Below, piece by piece: positions 42,980 to 51,601 of a stretch of DNA of 64,000 nucleotides (position 1 is the stretch's first letter; each line of letters starts with the position of its first letter). Origin of the DNA: Burkholderia cepacia (lineage in GTDB: Bacteria > Pseudomonadota > Gammaproteobacteria > Burkholderiales > Burkholderiaceae). Under the pieces are notes generated by a model, which saw nothing but the letters and a program-made list of their open reading frames with translations, was not told where the DNA came from and searched no databases. Location: positions 1 to 64,000 of the forward strand of contig NZ_LDWR01000058.1 in NCBI RefSeq assembly GCF_001039005.1, read 5' to 3'. The position numbers were made by a program, and so were the translations under genes.

Positions 42980-43717
42980 TCAGACCAGCCGGCCGCCTCC
43001 GTCGATGTGCAGGATTTCGGCGTTCATGAAGCCGTTGCCCAGCAGGAACGCAATCGCGTCCCCGACTTCGTCGGCGCGCCCGACGCGGCCGCCGGGCAGC
43101 GCCGCTGCCGCCCCCGCCAGGATCGCATCGCGCGCTTCCGGGCCGAACGCGTCGTACAGCGGCGTCTCGACAAAGCCGGGCGCGACGACATTGACGCGAA
43201 TCGGCTTCAGTTCCAGCGCGAGCGACTGCGCCAGCGCTTCGACGCCGCGCACGGCCGCGGCGATGACGGACGTGCCTTGCGCGGCCGGGCGATCCGCCAG
43301 TTGCCCGCCCGTCAGCACGATCGAGCCGGTCGCAGGCATCAGCGGCAACGCGGCCCGGATCGCGTAGACCGGCCCGGCGATACGTTCTTGTATCGCACCG
43401 AGCAGATGATCGGGATCGGTCTCGCTGAGCTTGCCGGCGATGAACCGGCCGGCCGTGACGACCAGGTGATCGACGCGCGTCATCGTGTCGAATACGGCCT
43501 GCACCGCGTGCCTGTCCGCGATGTCGCCCACCGCGATACGCGCGCCGCCGATCGCGTGCGCGGCGGCCTCGAGCTTCGCGCGGGTCCGGCCGACCAGCGT
43601 GACGGTGGCGCCCCTCGCCTTCGCGGCGGCCGCGGCTGCAAGACCGATTCCGGAACTCCCACCGAATATCACGACGTGCGCGCCGTCCAGTGTCGAAGAT
43701 TGCGTTGCCTCGTTCAT
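42980..43717 (-). CDS. SDR-fold protein lacking the catalytic Tyr and Lys
   Basis: This 245-residue protein has an intact cofactor-binding start (VVIFGGSSGIGLAAAAAA), and its C-terminus follows the classical SDR pattern (VNVVAPGFVETP, GRADEVGDAIAFLLGN). Where YxxxK should stand it has Ile152-Ala-Ala-Ala-Val156, and the usual catalytic Ser region reads LTGGQ. It may bind NAD(P) without normal SDR chemistry. The start has a GAGGAG site. It is divergent from the LysR gene at 43821. Confidence 0.85.
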   Translation of the reverse strand: MNEATQSSTLDGAHVVIFGGSSGIGLAAAAAAKARGATVTLVGRTRAKLEAAAHAIGGARIAVGDIADRHAVQAVFDTMTRVDHLVVTAGRFIAGKLSETDPDHLLGAIQERIAGPVYAIRAALPLMPATGSIVLTGGQLADRPAAQGTSVIAAAVRGVEALAQSLALELKPIRVNVVAPGFVETPLYDAFGPEARDAILAGAAAALPGGRVGRADEVGDAIAFLLGNGFMNAEILHIDGGGRLV

Positions 43718-43820
43718 GTCGACTCCTCATCAAGGGTTGAAGGTTCACGAACGTTAAGTCATGCCCAATTGCGCCGGAACGTGGGAAACTTGAATATGAT
43801 TCATGCCATAAGGGAATAAG

Positions 43821-44768
43821 ATGGATTCGCTGCGATCCATGCGCGTGTTTGTCCGCGCGATCGAGCTGGGCAATTTTTCGGCGGTCGCTCGCGAGGAAGG
43901 CACCGGCCAGCCGACGATCAGCAAGATCGTCGCCGCGTTCGAAAAGGAACTGGGCGTCCGCCTGCTCGAACGCTCGACCACCAGTCTCGGGCCGACCGAC
44001 GAAGGCCGCCGCTTCTACGACCGCTGCAAGCGCGTGCTCGACGAATACGCCGGCGCCGTGGCCGAGGTGCGCGGGCAAACGCTGCGGCCGGTCGGCAAGC
44101 TGGTCGTCAACGCGCCGCTGGGGCTGGGCGAGCTGAGGCTGAACGCGCTCGTGCTCGAATTCCTCGCCGCGTGGCCGGAGATCGACGTCGAACTGCACCT
44201 GACCGATCGCGTGATCGACCTGGTCGAGGAAGGCGTCGATGTCGCCATTCGCCTCGGCCACGTGCTGCCGCCGGATGTCGTCGCGCGGCACATCGCGTCG
44301 TCGCCGCGCCTGCTGGTGGCCGCGCCGGCGTATGTATCGCAGGCGCCCAGGATCCGCCGGCCGGAAGACCTGACGGCACACGAGTACGTCGGCTACGCGC
44401 GCACGGACATCATAGGAAGGGAACTCGAATTTGCCCGCGGCGACGACAAGGTCGCCGTTCCGGTAAGCGGCCGGTATCGCGTGAACAGCTCGATCGCGCT
44501 GCGGGAGTGCTTTCTGGCCGGGAACGCGGTGGGCAGCGCGCCGGCGTGGCTTGTCCAGGATCTGATCGACACCGGGCAGCTCGTCCGGCTACTGCCGAAG
44601 TGGGACATGGTTCCGCCGCATGCGTTGCACCTCGTGTATGCGTCGCGCCGATATCTGCCGCTCCGGACCCGCACATTCCTGCAGTTCATGGCGCAACGGA
44701 TTCCCGAATTGCCCGGCTTCAGCGCGACCGCTGCGACGGCCACGATCGCATCGCGGCAATCCCGCTGA
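43821..44768 (+). CDS. LysR-family transcriptional regulator
   Basis: A 315-residue regulator. The winged helix-turn-helix is at residues 1-60 (FSAVAREEGTGQPTISKIVA) and the effector domain at about 90-295 has EEGVDVAIRLGHV, typical of the CrgA-like subgroup. ATG 43821 has an AGGGAATAAG ribosome site. It is divergent from the SDR-like gene; the 103-base gap carries a direct repeat TCATGCC (about 43767 and 43801). It probably controls that gene and itself. Confidence 0.9.
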   Translation: MDSLRSMRVFVRAIELGNFSAVAREEGTGQPTISKIVAAFEKELGVRLLERSTTSLGPTDEGRRFYDRCKRVLDEYAGAVAEVRGQTLRPVGKLVVNAPLGLGELRLNALVLEFLAAWPEIDVELHLTDRVIDLVEEGVDVAIRLGHVLPPDVVARHIASSPRLLVAAPAYVSQAPRIRRPEDLTAHEYVGYARTDIIGRELEFARGDDKVAVPVSGRYRVNSSIALRECFLAGNAVGSAPAWLVQDLIDTGQLVRLLPKWDMVPPHALHLVYASRRYLPLRTRTFLQFMAQRIPELPGFSATAATATIASRQSR

Positions 44769-44919
44769 TCGACGGGCGCCGCGGTCGCGGCCGACCGTGC
44801 GCCGATCCGTCGCCGTTTTCGCCGTCGGCCGAATCCCGGCTATTGCAGCGCGCCCCGACGGCGCCGGCGGGCCCTTCGGCTAAAATGCCGCACTTTCCAC
44901 CTTGTCCGGCCCGCTCGCC

Positions 44920-46308
44920 ATGCAACCCGCCTCCTCCGCCCAACCCGCCGCCCACGGCGCCGACGCCGCAGCATCGGCCCGCGACCTCGTCTACGGCCCG
45001 AACGACCGGCCGGCGCCGATGGTCGCTTTCGTCGCAGCGCTGCAGCACCTGCTGGCGATCATCGTGCCGATCGTCACACCCGGCCTGCTGATCTGCCAGG
45101 CGCTCGGCGTGTCCAGCCGCGATACGACCCTGATCGTGTCGATGTCGCTGGTGATTTCCGGCATCGCCACCTTCGTCCAGTGCAAGCGCTTCGGCCCGCT
45201 GGGCGCCGGCCTGCTGATCGTCCAGGGCACGAGCTTCAACTTCGTCGGCCCGCTGATTGCCGGCGGCAGCCTGATGGTCAAGCAGGGCACGCCGGTCGAG
45301 ACCGTGATGGCCGCGATCTTCGGCGTCGTGATTGCCGGGTCGTTCGTCGAGATGAGCGTGTCGCGCATCCTGCCGTTCGTGAAGCGCCTGATCACGCCGC
45401 TCGTCACCGGCATCGTCGTGCTGCTGATCGGCCTCACGCTGATCAAGGTCGGCCTCATCAGCATGGGCGGCGGTTATGGCGCGATGGCCAAGGGCACGTT
45501 CGCGAGCGCGGAGAACCTGACGCTGTCCGGCCTCGTGCTCGGCACGATCATCCTGCTGAACCGCGTGCCGGTCGTCTGGGTGCGCAGCACCGCACTCGTC
45601 ATCGCACTGGTGATCGGCTACCTCGCGGCTGCTTTCCTCGGCCGCCTCGACTTCACCGGCATGCACCAGGCCGCGCTGTTCCAGGTGCCGACGCCGCTGC
45701 ATTTCGGCATCGGTTTCTCGTGGTCGCTGTTCGTGCCGATGCTGATCATCTATCTCGTCACGTCGCTTGAGGCGATCGGCGACGTGACGGCCACCAGCAA
45801 GATCTCGAACGAACCGGTCGAAGGCCCGGTGTGGATGCAACGAATCAAGGGCGGCGTGCTCGTCAACGGCGCGAATTCGCTGCTGGCCGGCGTGTTCAAT
45901 ACGTTCCCGAGCTCCGTGTTCGCGCAGAACAACGGCGTGATCCAGATCACCGGCGTCGCGAGCCGCCATGTCGGCATCTGGATCGCGGGGATGCTCGTGG
46001 TGCTCGGCCTGTTCCCGGTCGTTGCCGGCGTGCTGCAGGCCGTGCCGGAGCCGGTGCTCGGCGGTGCGGCGATGGTGATGTTCGGCGCGGTGGCCGCATC
46101 GGGCATCAACATTCTCGCGGGCGTCCAGCTCGACCGCCGCGCGCTGCTGATCATCGCGGTGTCGCTGGCGCTCGGCCTCGGCGTGTCGCAGGTGCCGGAC
46201 ATTCTGAACAGCCTGCCGCACGCGCTGAAGAACGTGCTGGAATCGGGCGTCGCGACGGGCGGCATCTGCGCGCTCGTGATGAACTGGTTCCTGCCGGAAA
46301 AGAAGTAA
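44920..46308 (+). CDS. NCS2-family nucleobase:cation symporter (uracil/xanthine permease type)
   Basis: From ATG 44920 the protein has 462 residues and about fourteen hydrophobic spans. NCS2 landmarks are QHLLAIIVPIVTPGLLI near residue 48, LIVQGTSFNFVGPLIAG, SLEAIGDVTATSKIS with the conserved Glu and Gly, NTFPSSVFAQNNGVIQITGV and the QxN-like region. The Ser-Phe-Ala-Gln-Asn block points to xanthine or uric acid rather than uracil. An upstream TTG (44902) is less likely. A -10-like TAAAAT lies at 44881-44886. Confidence 0.88.
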   Translation: MQPASSAQPAAHGADAAASARDLVYGPNDRPAPMVAFVAALQHLLAIIVPIVTPGLLICQALGVSSRDTTLIVSMSLVISGIATFVQCKRFGPLGAGLLIVQGTSFNFVGPLIAGGSLMVKQGTPVETVMAAIFGVVIAGSFVEMSVSRILPFVKRLITPLVTGIVVLLIGLTLIKVGLISMGGGYGAMAKGTFASAENLTLSGLVLGTIILLNRVPVVWVRSTALVIALVIGYLAAAFLGRLDFTGMHQAALFQVPTPLHFGIGFSWSLFVPMLIIYLVTSLEAIGDVTATSKISNEPVEGPVWMQRIKGGVLVNGANSLLAGVFNTFPSSVFAQNNGVIQITGVASRHVGIWIAGMLVVLGLFPVVAGVLQAVPEPVLGGAAMVMFGAVAASGINILAGVQLDRRALLIIAVSLALGLGVSQVPDILNSLPHALKNVLESGVATGGICALVMNWFLPEKK

Positions 46309-46328
46309 GGACCGGATGCGTGGCAACC

Positions 46329-46351
46329 GCGCGGTGTTTCAGGCACCGCGC
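46329..46351 (+). terminator. Hairpin after the NCS2 permease gene
   Basis: GCGCGGTG / CACCGCGC forms an 8-bp stem around a TTTCAGG loop, 20 bases after the stop codon. No T-run follows it. Confidence 0.55.
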
Positions 46352-46897
46352 CGGTCGGCCCAAACGCCGAACGCCTGCTCACCCCCGACCGCGCCGGACA
46401 CCTCGTACCAACGGCAATCCGCGTCGCCCCAAATAAGATGGCCCCTCGAAGGACGACGCGCGTATGATGAACTCATCCGAGCATTCGTGCGCCGTTCGAC
46501 TGCTCGCCCGCCTTCTTCCCTCTTGCTGCAGCGCGCCCACTTTCGCACGCAGCGTTAAGTCTTTCGTCCCCCCGTCGCGCCACACACGGCGATACAGGCC
46601 GGATGCGTTCGCCCTGCGATTCGTCGCGGCCGGACGTTCAGCGTTCAGCAGCTCGTCATGAGCGCGCATCCTTATCGTGGATTCGAATATTGCGCGCTCA
46701 TTTGCCCCATGCGCCGACGCGACACGACCGCCCGCATGACGACAACGCAGGCTTCGACACTGTGGTCGAGATCTTGCAGGCGGGGCACGGACGACAACAC
46801 CGCTCGAAATTGGCCCGTGCGGCGGCTTTCGAGTGGAATCGAACGCACTCGCCGTACACAAGAACCAGGAATCGAACCATAACCGGGAGTCGGTAAA
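46352..46897. other. Non-coding stretch
   Basis: About 545 bases with lower G+C than the neighbours. Short frames exist on both strands but none combines a ribosome site with a plausible protein. I see no RNA gene or clear repeat in it. Confidence 0.4.
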
Positions 46898-47134
46898 ATG
46901 AGCTGGTACTGCGATGTGGAGCGCGAACTGGCTCACATTAGGGGCGCGATCGGACTGCTCGAGCAAACACACGACGCCTTCACGAACCGATCGCCAGTGA
47001 ACGATCCGGCGTATTGGCGAGTCAAGCTCGACGCACTCCGGACACGATTCGAGCGAAACAAGGTACTCGAATACCAGATCAATGAGCTGTTCGCTCGCCT
47101 CGATCGGATCCATGATCCGAACTCCCGCAAATAA
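46898..47134 (+). CDS. Small hypothetical protein, predicted helical
   Basis: A 78-residue protein behind a GGGAG ribosome site. It starts MSWYCDVERELAHIRGAIGL and is rich in Glu, Arg and Leu with heptad-like spacing, so it should be mostly alpha-helical and soluble. I do not recognise the family. It lies in a sparsely coding stretch with another small gene 240 bases downstream on the same strand. Confidence 0.6.
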   Translation: MSWYCDVERELAHIRGAIGLLEQTHDAFTNRSPVNDPAYWRVKLDALRTRFERNKVLEYQINELFARLDRIHDPNSRK

Positions 47135-47376
47135 GAATCTGCCACGCACGTCCGAGCATTCGATGGCGCATCAATTCGGGACCCAACGCATCGTGAATGC
47201 CGAATTGCAGGCTGCACATCCGCTCGGCGAACGCAGTATCCGCGGCGCCGACCGTCGCGCGAGTCGCCCTGGCCCGGCCTCGCTCGCGAGTCGATCGGTC
47301 ATCCTTATCGTTTTTCCGGCATGGAGCATCCCGGGAAGCAGCCAAACCGGGACCCGCCGGACTTCGGAGCACCATC

Positions 47377-47694
47377 ATGATCGATGCCAACCCAAGCAGC
47401 ACCTTTCGGCACCTGCCACTGACACCCGAACAGGATGCGGAGATCCGGCACTACATCAGGAAGAAGGAGCAACGAGGCGAACCCTGGGACACCCCGGAAC
47501 TGGCGACGATGATCAAAGACATGCTCGAGCCGCCTCTCAACGACGACGAGGAACCTGACGCCGACGTCGAGGAAACCAAGCTGGCCTGCGAGTACGCATT
47601 GGCCTCGATCGACGAGGCCATGGAACCTGTTTCCGCGAGCGAGGAACGCACCGCGGCAATGGAAGCGGAGGAGATGAAACACCCCAGGCGGTAG
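47377..47694 (+). CDS. Small acidic hypothetical protein
   Basis: From ATG 47377, behind a GGAG site, this is 105 residues. The first half (FRHLPLTPEQDAEIRHYIRK) is helical with charged residues; the second half is strongly acidic (DDEEPDADVEETK), ending in a basic HPRR. No family is recognised. The longer frame starting at 47197 has no ribosome site. Confidence 0.6.
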   Translation: MIDANPSSTFRHLPLTPEQDAEIRHYIRKKEQRGEPWDTPELATMIKDMLEPPLNDDEEPDADVEETKLACEYALASIDEAMEPVSASEERTAAMEAEEMKHPRR

Positions 47695-47983
47695 CGCGCC
47701 GCCAGGCCCGAAGTTCGAGCCGACGCTGCGCCGCCGTCGTGATCCTGATCGCTTTTGTATCGCCCTTCTGTCTCGTTGCCGCTTGCGAAACGTGGAGCCG
47801 ATGCGTTGGGTAGGGTCCCGACGCCACATCGCTGCTCACACGTCGCTCAGCACGTGGATGCGATCGCCGATTGCTTCCGATCCGATCGCAGGCACTACCC
47901 TGCGTCTCGCCATCCTCGCCGAATCCCCTTTCGAGCCACCCGCTGCAGCGCAGAAGTCGGGCAGACGACTGCTCGGAAGACAT

Positions 47984-48208
47984 TCAGTGCGCCCAAAGCC
48001 GGCCACGCCGCTCGATCGACGCCACCACGATATTCAACACATGGCGGACGACATCCTCACCCGTCATACCGGCATCGAGGTACTGGCGAATCTTCATGAT
48101 CCGCGGCTGATGGGAACCGTCGTCATTGTTCATCACGAAAATACTGGCCGTCGCCATATCGGTCATCAGCGCTACCTGAATGGTCTTGCCGCAAACGATC
48201 GTTTGCAT
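47984..48208 (-). CDS. Small hypothetical protein
   Basis: A 74-residue frame beginning MQTIVCGKTIQVALMTDMAT and containing IMKIRQYLDAGMTGEDVVRH, a pattern that looks like a short beta unit followed by amphipathic helices. The upstream sequence TTAGGC is a poor ribosome site, and ATG 48244 would add twelve residues. It is the only minus-strand candidate in this stretch. Coding status is moderately supported by the protein-like composition. Confidence 0.5.
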   Translation of the reverse strand: MQTIVCGKTIQVALMTDMATASIFVMNNDDGSHQPRIMKIRQYLDAGMTGEDVVRHVLNIVVASIERRGRLWAH

Positions 48209-48532
48209 GCCTAAGGTAGGAATCGACGTGTCCGGCCTAGTCATTGGGGCGTCAAGTATGCGCTACTGCAGCCGGGTGAATCCACCTGTAAACGTGAATT
48301 TACCGGCCGATTCGTGGGTAATGCATGCGCTGCGAGCAGCGTTGACTAATAGGCGCAATTGAGGTGCCGATCGCTCGCGCATGTCTTGCATCCCGCCCGA
48401 CGGCCCTGGTGCTCACATCCATCACATCGGACATGCCCCGTTCCCCCATGATCGATCGGTTCCGGCCGATGCCGCCTTGGCACCGTGACCAGCGCTGGTT
48501 AGAATCTCGCCAGAGTCCATGCCCCTGAGCCT

Positions 48533-48937
48533 ATGAATTCCCCTCAATCGACCGAAGTACTCGTTAAGGAACGGGCGACGATCGTCTGCTACCGCAACAA
48601 GCACGTGCTGCTCGTCGCGCGCGCGTCGTCGCGCTGGGCGCTGCCCGGCGGCACGATCAAGCACGGGGAAACGCCGCTCGAAGCCGCACATCGCGAGTTG
48701 TGCGAAGAAACCGGCGTCACCGGCCAGGATCTGGTGTACTCGATGCAGTTCACCGGGCTCGCGAAGATCCATCACGTGTTCTTCGCGGAAGTCGGCCCGG
48801 ACCACACGCCGCAACCGAACAACGAGATCGAGAAATGCCGGTGGTTTCCGATCGACGGCGTCGACGCATTGCGCGCGAGCATCCCGACGAAGCGCATCGT
48901 CGAGCTCGTCTACAAGCACGAAATCCTCAAGTCGTAG
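48533..48937 (+). CDS. Nudix hydrolase
   Basis: The protein has 134 residues and contains a complete Nudix box: GGTIKHGETPLEAAHRELCE, continuing ETGV (residues 39-62), with the metal-binding REx2EE pattern as REL-C-EE. Nudix enzymes hydrolyse nucleoside diphosphates linked to another group; the substrate is not evident here. The core resembles short NUDIX proteins of the 8-oxo-dGTPase/ADP-ribose type. It stands alone, with about 290 non-coding bases upstream. Confidence 0.9.
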   Translation: MNSPQSTEVLVKERATIVCYRNKHVLLVARASSRWALPGGTIKHGETPLEAAHRELCEETGVTGQDLVYSMQFTGLAKIHHVFFAEVGPDHTPQPNNEIEKCRWFPIDGVDALRASIPTKRIVELVYKHEILKS

Positions 48938-49039
48938 CGCGCACGAAATCCCGTACGGCTCGTGCGTATCGCGGACGAGCGCATGCATGAGCCGTCGGCC
49001 GGCTCGAGTCGATTTTCGTGGGCGGCCGCGCGCGAACGC

Positions 49040-49252
49040 TCAGTGCGAGCGCTTTCTTCGTAACTCGTGCGTGGAATAGACGACGAGGAAGATGCCCAGC
49101 ATCGCAGCGCCGGACGCCATGAAATCGCTTGCCGTTCCCGAGCTGTGCAGGGACGTCGGGAAGATGCCGAGACTCAGTCCTGCGGCGGCAAGAAGCAATC
49201 CAGCAGCCACACCCCAGATCGGTCCGGCGGTCTTTTCGATTTTATTTTTCAT
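49040..49252 (-). CDS. Small two-helix membrane protein
   Basis: From ATG 49252 this is 70 residues with two hydrophobic segments, IWGVAAGLLLAAAGLSLGIF (about 12-31) and a second around FMASGAAMLGIFLVVYS, ending in a basic HELRRKRSH tail. No family is recognised. ATG 49273 would add seven residues. It is the last chromosomal gene before the left prophage boundary. Confidence 0.55.
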   Translation of the reverse strand: MKNKIEKTAGPIWGVAAGLLLAAAGLSLGIFPTSLHSSGTASDFMASGAAMLGIFLVVYSTHELRRKRSH

Positions 49253-49457
49253 ACAGCACCCGTCTACAGTCATTACCTGGCCGGTATCGGCAAAAAGCGC
49301 CACGCCTACCCCCAGTGATTCCACTATAGCCGGAAAATAATTCGCAAACTTTCAGTGATTTTCCCGATCAAGTTTGCTCGATCATGGCCGCTTTACAGCG
49401 TCGGCCCATGACGCAAGTGCACGCTATCGAAGCGCGCTGAATCGCAAGAAGACGGGA

Positions 49458-49473
49458 TGGCGGAAGGCAGCCG
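49458..49473. repeat. Left attachment-site repeat
   Basis: TGGCGGAAGGCAGCCG is identical to the last 16 bases (including CCA) of the tRNA-Sec gene at 60943-60958, read on the plus strand. It marks the end of the integrated element distal to the integrase. Confidence 0.85.
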
Positions 49474-49533
49474 ACTCAACTGGTCGGCCACCGAGCCTTA
49501 TATGGTAATGATCCCGCGAAGCTGGAAAACGGC

Positions 49534-49575
49534 TACCCACAACCGTACCCACAATTGGGGGATTGCTACCCCCAA
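49534..49575. repeat. Left cluster of possible integrase arm-type sites
   Basis: Three direct repeats of TACCC(A/C)CAA occur at 49534-49542, 49546-49554 and 49567-49575. The first two are spaced 12 bases apart. Two copies with the same 12-base spacing occur at the other end of the element. Confidence 0.55.
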
Positions 49576-49577
49576 CC

Positions 49578-49841
49578 CTACTTTCCGCTCGGCTTCCAGC
49601 CGCAGTTCTTCGCGCCGGCCATGTTGTGCGCGAGGATCTGGCGCGCGGTGTCGTCGCTCAGCACGTCGGTCTTGCTGACGTAGACCGGTCGCGCCCAGTC
49701 GCACGCCGTGTCGACTATCCGCGTCTTCGTGACGATCTGCGGCTCGCACGGCGCCGCGGTCGGCTTAGTCGCGGGTCCAGTCGTTGCGCAGCTGCTGCTC
49801 AGCACCGCCAGCAGGCAGAGCGCCAACGTTCGTTTCTGCAT
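49578..49841 (-). CDS. Rz1-like outer-membrane spanin lipoprotein
   Basis: From ATG 49841 with a strong AAGGAG site, this is 87 residues. A lipoprotein signal ends at Cys18 (LSSSC), followed by a Pro/Thr-rich linker and paired Cys residues further on. The gene starts inside the Rz-like gene in another reading frame and runs past it, the overlapping Rz/Rz1 layout of many phages. Together the pair would fuse inner and outer membranes in the final lysis step. Longer than lambda Rz1. Confidence 0.78.
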   Translation of the reverse strand: MQKRTLALCLLAVLSSSCATTGPATKPTAAPCEPQIVTKTRIVDTACDWARPVYVSKTDVLSDDTARQILAHNMAGAKNCGWKPSGK

Positions 49842-50103
49842 CGCTTCTCTCCTTTGCGGCGGCCGAACCGGCCTGCGCCGCGTCGGCATTCGCCTGGGCT
49901 TCCGCATTCGCGGACTGTGCGGCTTGCTCGCGCGCCTGCGCGGCGGCCGCCTGCGCTTCGGCGGTCTGCTGGCCGGCCTGCGCGACGCGCGCCGTAGCCG
50001 ACTTCGATTTCGTCCAGCCAACCAGCACGCCAGCGGCAACGCCGCCGGCCGCAACCAGGTACGGCCAGAACTTCGCGAACAGGGAAATAAGGATCGTCGT
50101 CAT
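49765..50103 (-). CDS. Rz-like inner-membrane spanin
   Basis: This 112-residue protein has an N-terminal membrane helix (FAKFWPYLVAAGGVAAGVLVG) and then a long Ala/Gln/Glu-rich coiled coil (about 35-95), the usual i-spanin form. Its ATG overlaps the endolysin stop (ATGA). Its last third overlaps the Rz1-like gene in another frame. Sequence is low-complexity, so the call rests on topology and gene order. Confidence 0.75.
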   Translation of the reverse strand: MTTILISLFAKFWPYLVAAGGVAAGVLVGWTKSKSATARVAQAGQQTAEAQAAAAQAREQAAQSANAEAQANADAAQAGSAAAKERSDAETNVGALPAGGAEQQLRNDWTRD

Positions 50104-50924
50104 GCTGCGCTCCAGTGGCCCGTCAGGAAGAGATCGCGCTCGGCCGCGCGGCGGCGCACGAGACCTGCGCTGACGACGCCTCCTGCTCGGTTCCACGCCG
50201 GGAATTGCTCGGCCGCGCCGACCATGTCGCCGATGTTCAGGTGCCGCAGCAGCGTCGACGGCTGGCCGCTGGCGAGCGTGATGATGCCGTCGCGCCCGGG
50301 ATCGCCGGCGCGCCGCGCGCGGCCCGGCCCGACGTTGTTCACGATGCTCGTCGTGGCCGCCTTCTGCTGCGCCGACAGCGGCACGCGCGCGGCCTGGTCG
50401 ACGAGCGCCGCCGCGGCGCGCAGGTTCACATCGTGCCGCGCGTCGGCCGTCGCCTGCGTCCACTTCGTGCCCTCGTGGACGTCCGGCCCGGTCGAGCCCC
50501 ACCCGCACGTCCACGGCGCGCCGCTGAGCGCGCGCAGCGCGGGATCATTCGGGATCGGCGCGCCGGCTAGCACCTTGTACCAGAGGCCGCGCGCCTGGAG
50601 TGCCTTTCCGAGCGGCGACGCTGGATCCGGATAGGCAGTCAGATAGCAGCTCTCGAAGTGCTGCGACAGCGGCCGGCAGAGCGCGAGCCACGCCTCATCA
50701 TTGCCGCCCGCCAGCCCCGATGAAGCTTGCTGCGCGGAGCTTTCCGACGAGGATGCTTGCATCGCAGGCACGTTGATGGTCGGTTCTTCCATCTCGAATG
50801 AGGGCGTCGGTGCAGCGCTCGACACGCTACTTGGCGGGATCGGCGGCGTCGGCACGTCGACGACCGGCGTCGGGTTCACGCCGAACATTCGCGCGATCGC
50901 GCAGAACAGGTCACTGAGCGCCAT
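50100..50924 (-). CDS. Phage endolysin, GH24 lysozyme type
   Basis: From ATG 50924 this is 274 residues. The first 75 are a Pro/Ser-rich region not found in short GH24 lysozymes. The catalytic domain starts with Glu91 in HFESCYLTAYPDP and continues with PWTCGWGSTGPDV, where Cys140 and Thr145 take the places of the T4-type Asp/Cys and Thr. A C-terminal NRAGGVVSAGLVRRRAAERD matches the family end. It would cleave peptidoglycan during lysis. It overlaps the holin gene by 14 bases. Confidence 0.88.
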   Translation of the reverse strand: MALSDLFCAIARMFGVNPTPVVDVPTPPIPPSSVSSAAPTPSFEMEEPTINVPAMQASSSESSAQQASSGLAGGNDEAWLALCRPLSQHFESCYLTAYPDPASPLGKALQARGLWYKVLAGAPIPNDPALRALSGAPWTCGWGSTGPDVHEGTKWTQATADARHDVNLRAAAALVDQAARVPLSAQQKAATTSIVNNVGPGRARRAGDPGRDGIITLASGQPSTLLRHLNIGDMVGAAEQFPAWNRAGGVVSAGLVRRRAAERDLFLTGHWSAA

Positions 50925-51132
50925 CGCTGGCCCCCTGCTCAACCGGCGCGGCCGGCGGCGGCACGCGGCGCACCGCGGTGTAGCGCACGACCAGAATCAG
51001 CGCGAACGCGACGAGCGCCGCGTAGCGCTGCACGCCCTGCGGCAGCAGCTCTTTCAGGTCGGACGGCATCGAGTTCCATGCCTCGACGATCGCCGGACCG
51101 GCGGCCGTCACGACCGCGAGCGCGCCACTCAC
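50911..51132 (-). CDS. Putative phage holin
   Basis: A 73-residue protein with one strong membrane helix (QRYAALVAFALILVVRYTAV) and a short charged, Pro-rich tail. An N-terminal Ala-rich segment (SGALAVVTAAGPAIVEAW) may be a second weaker span. Its position directly before the endolysin and the size fit a holin. The start is GTG 51132, the first possible start after an in-frame stop; no clear ribosome site is seen. Confidence 0.65.
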   Translation of the reverse strand: MSGALAVVTAAGPAIVEAWNSMPSDLKELLPQGVQRYAALVAFALILVVRYTAVRRVPPPAAPVEQGASDGAQ

Positions 51133-51194
51133 GATGACGGTGCCGCGTCGGTGCAGCGTCCGTCAATTGTCTGCGAGGGTGATTTTCCATTTCA

Positions 51195-51476
51195 TCATTT
51201 CGTCCACCTTCGAGTCTCGGGCCTATTACCTGCCGCACCCAATACGAGCTGAGAAACCATTTGCTTGATGTCTTTCAAATCGTCGCGCATTGCCTGATTA
51301 CTCTGTTCGAGCACCGTAACGCGATTAGAAAGACCGGAATAAAGACCAATACACCATGCGGAAGCCCCTACCAGCGCGGCCAAAATGGAAACGAGGCCTG
51401 CGACCGTGGTAATAACCGTTTTCGCACTTACAAGCCATGAATTCGGGGTATTTTGCGGAATATTTGGAGTAGCCAT
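51195..51476 (-). CDS. Small phage membrane protein with coiled coil
   Basis: This 93-residue protein has one central membrane helix (VAGLVSILAALVGASAWCIG, about 24-43) followed by a coiled-coil-like stretch (NRVTVLEQSNQAMRDDLKDI). Such proteins often accompany phage lysis cassettes and may be a second holin or antiholin; I cannot assign it further. It is first in the minus-strand lysis cluster and lies divergent from the HTH gene. Confidence 0.65.
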   Translation of the reverse strand: MATPNIPQNTPNSWLVSAKTVITTVAGLVSILAALVGASAWCIGLYSGLSNRVTVLEQSNQAMRDDLKDIKQMVSQLVLGAAGNRPETRRWTK

Positions 51477-51601
51477 TTATCCAAACCGGGTTATTAAAAA
51501 TCAGATGGGCTGATTATCGGCCAAATGTTTACAGGAACTTGAGTAAAAATCCACGGCGCGAATTATCACAACGGGCGCGCGACCGGTGCGCGCGATGGCG
51601 C

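Noticed and set aside
44902..44919. An upstream TTG start for the NCS2 permease
   Set aside because: ATG 44920 is six codons later and more likely; the TTG has no ribosome site.
46379..47149. A 256-codon minus-strand frame overlapping the small gene at 46898
   Set aside because: It is antisense to a better-supported small gene, lacks a ribosome site and has a shadow-like composition.
49534..49575. Short repeats that might look like a CRISPR remnant
   Set aside because: The units are only 9 bases with 3-12-base gaps, match repeats at the other end of the element, and there are no cas genes.
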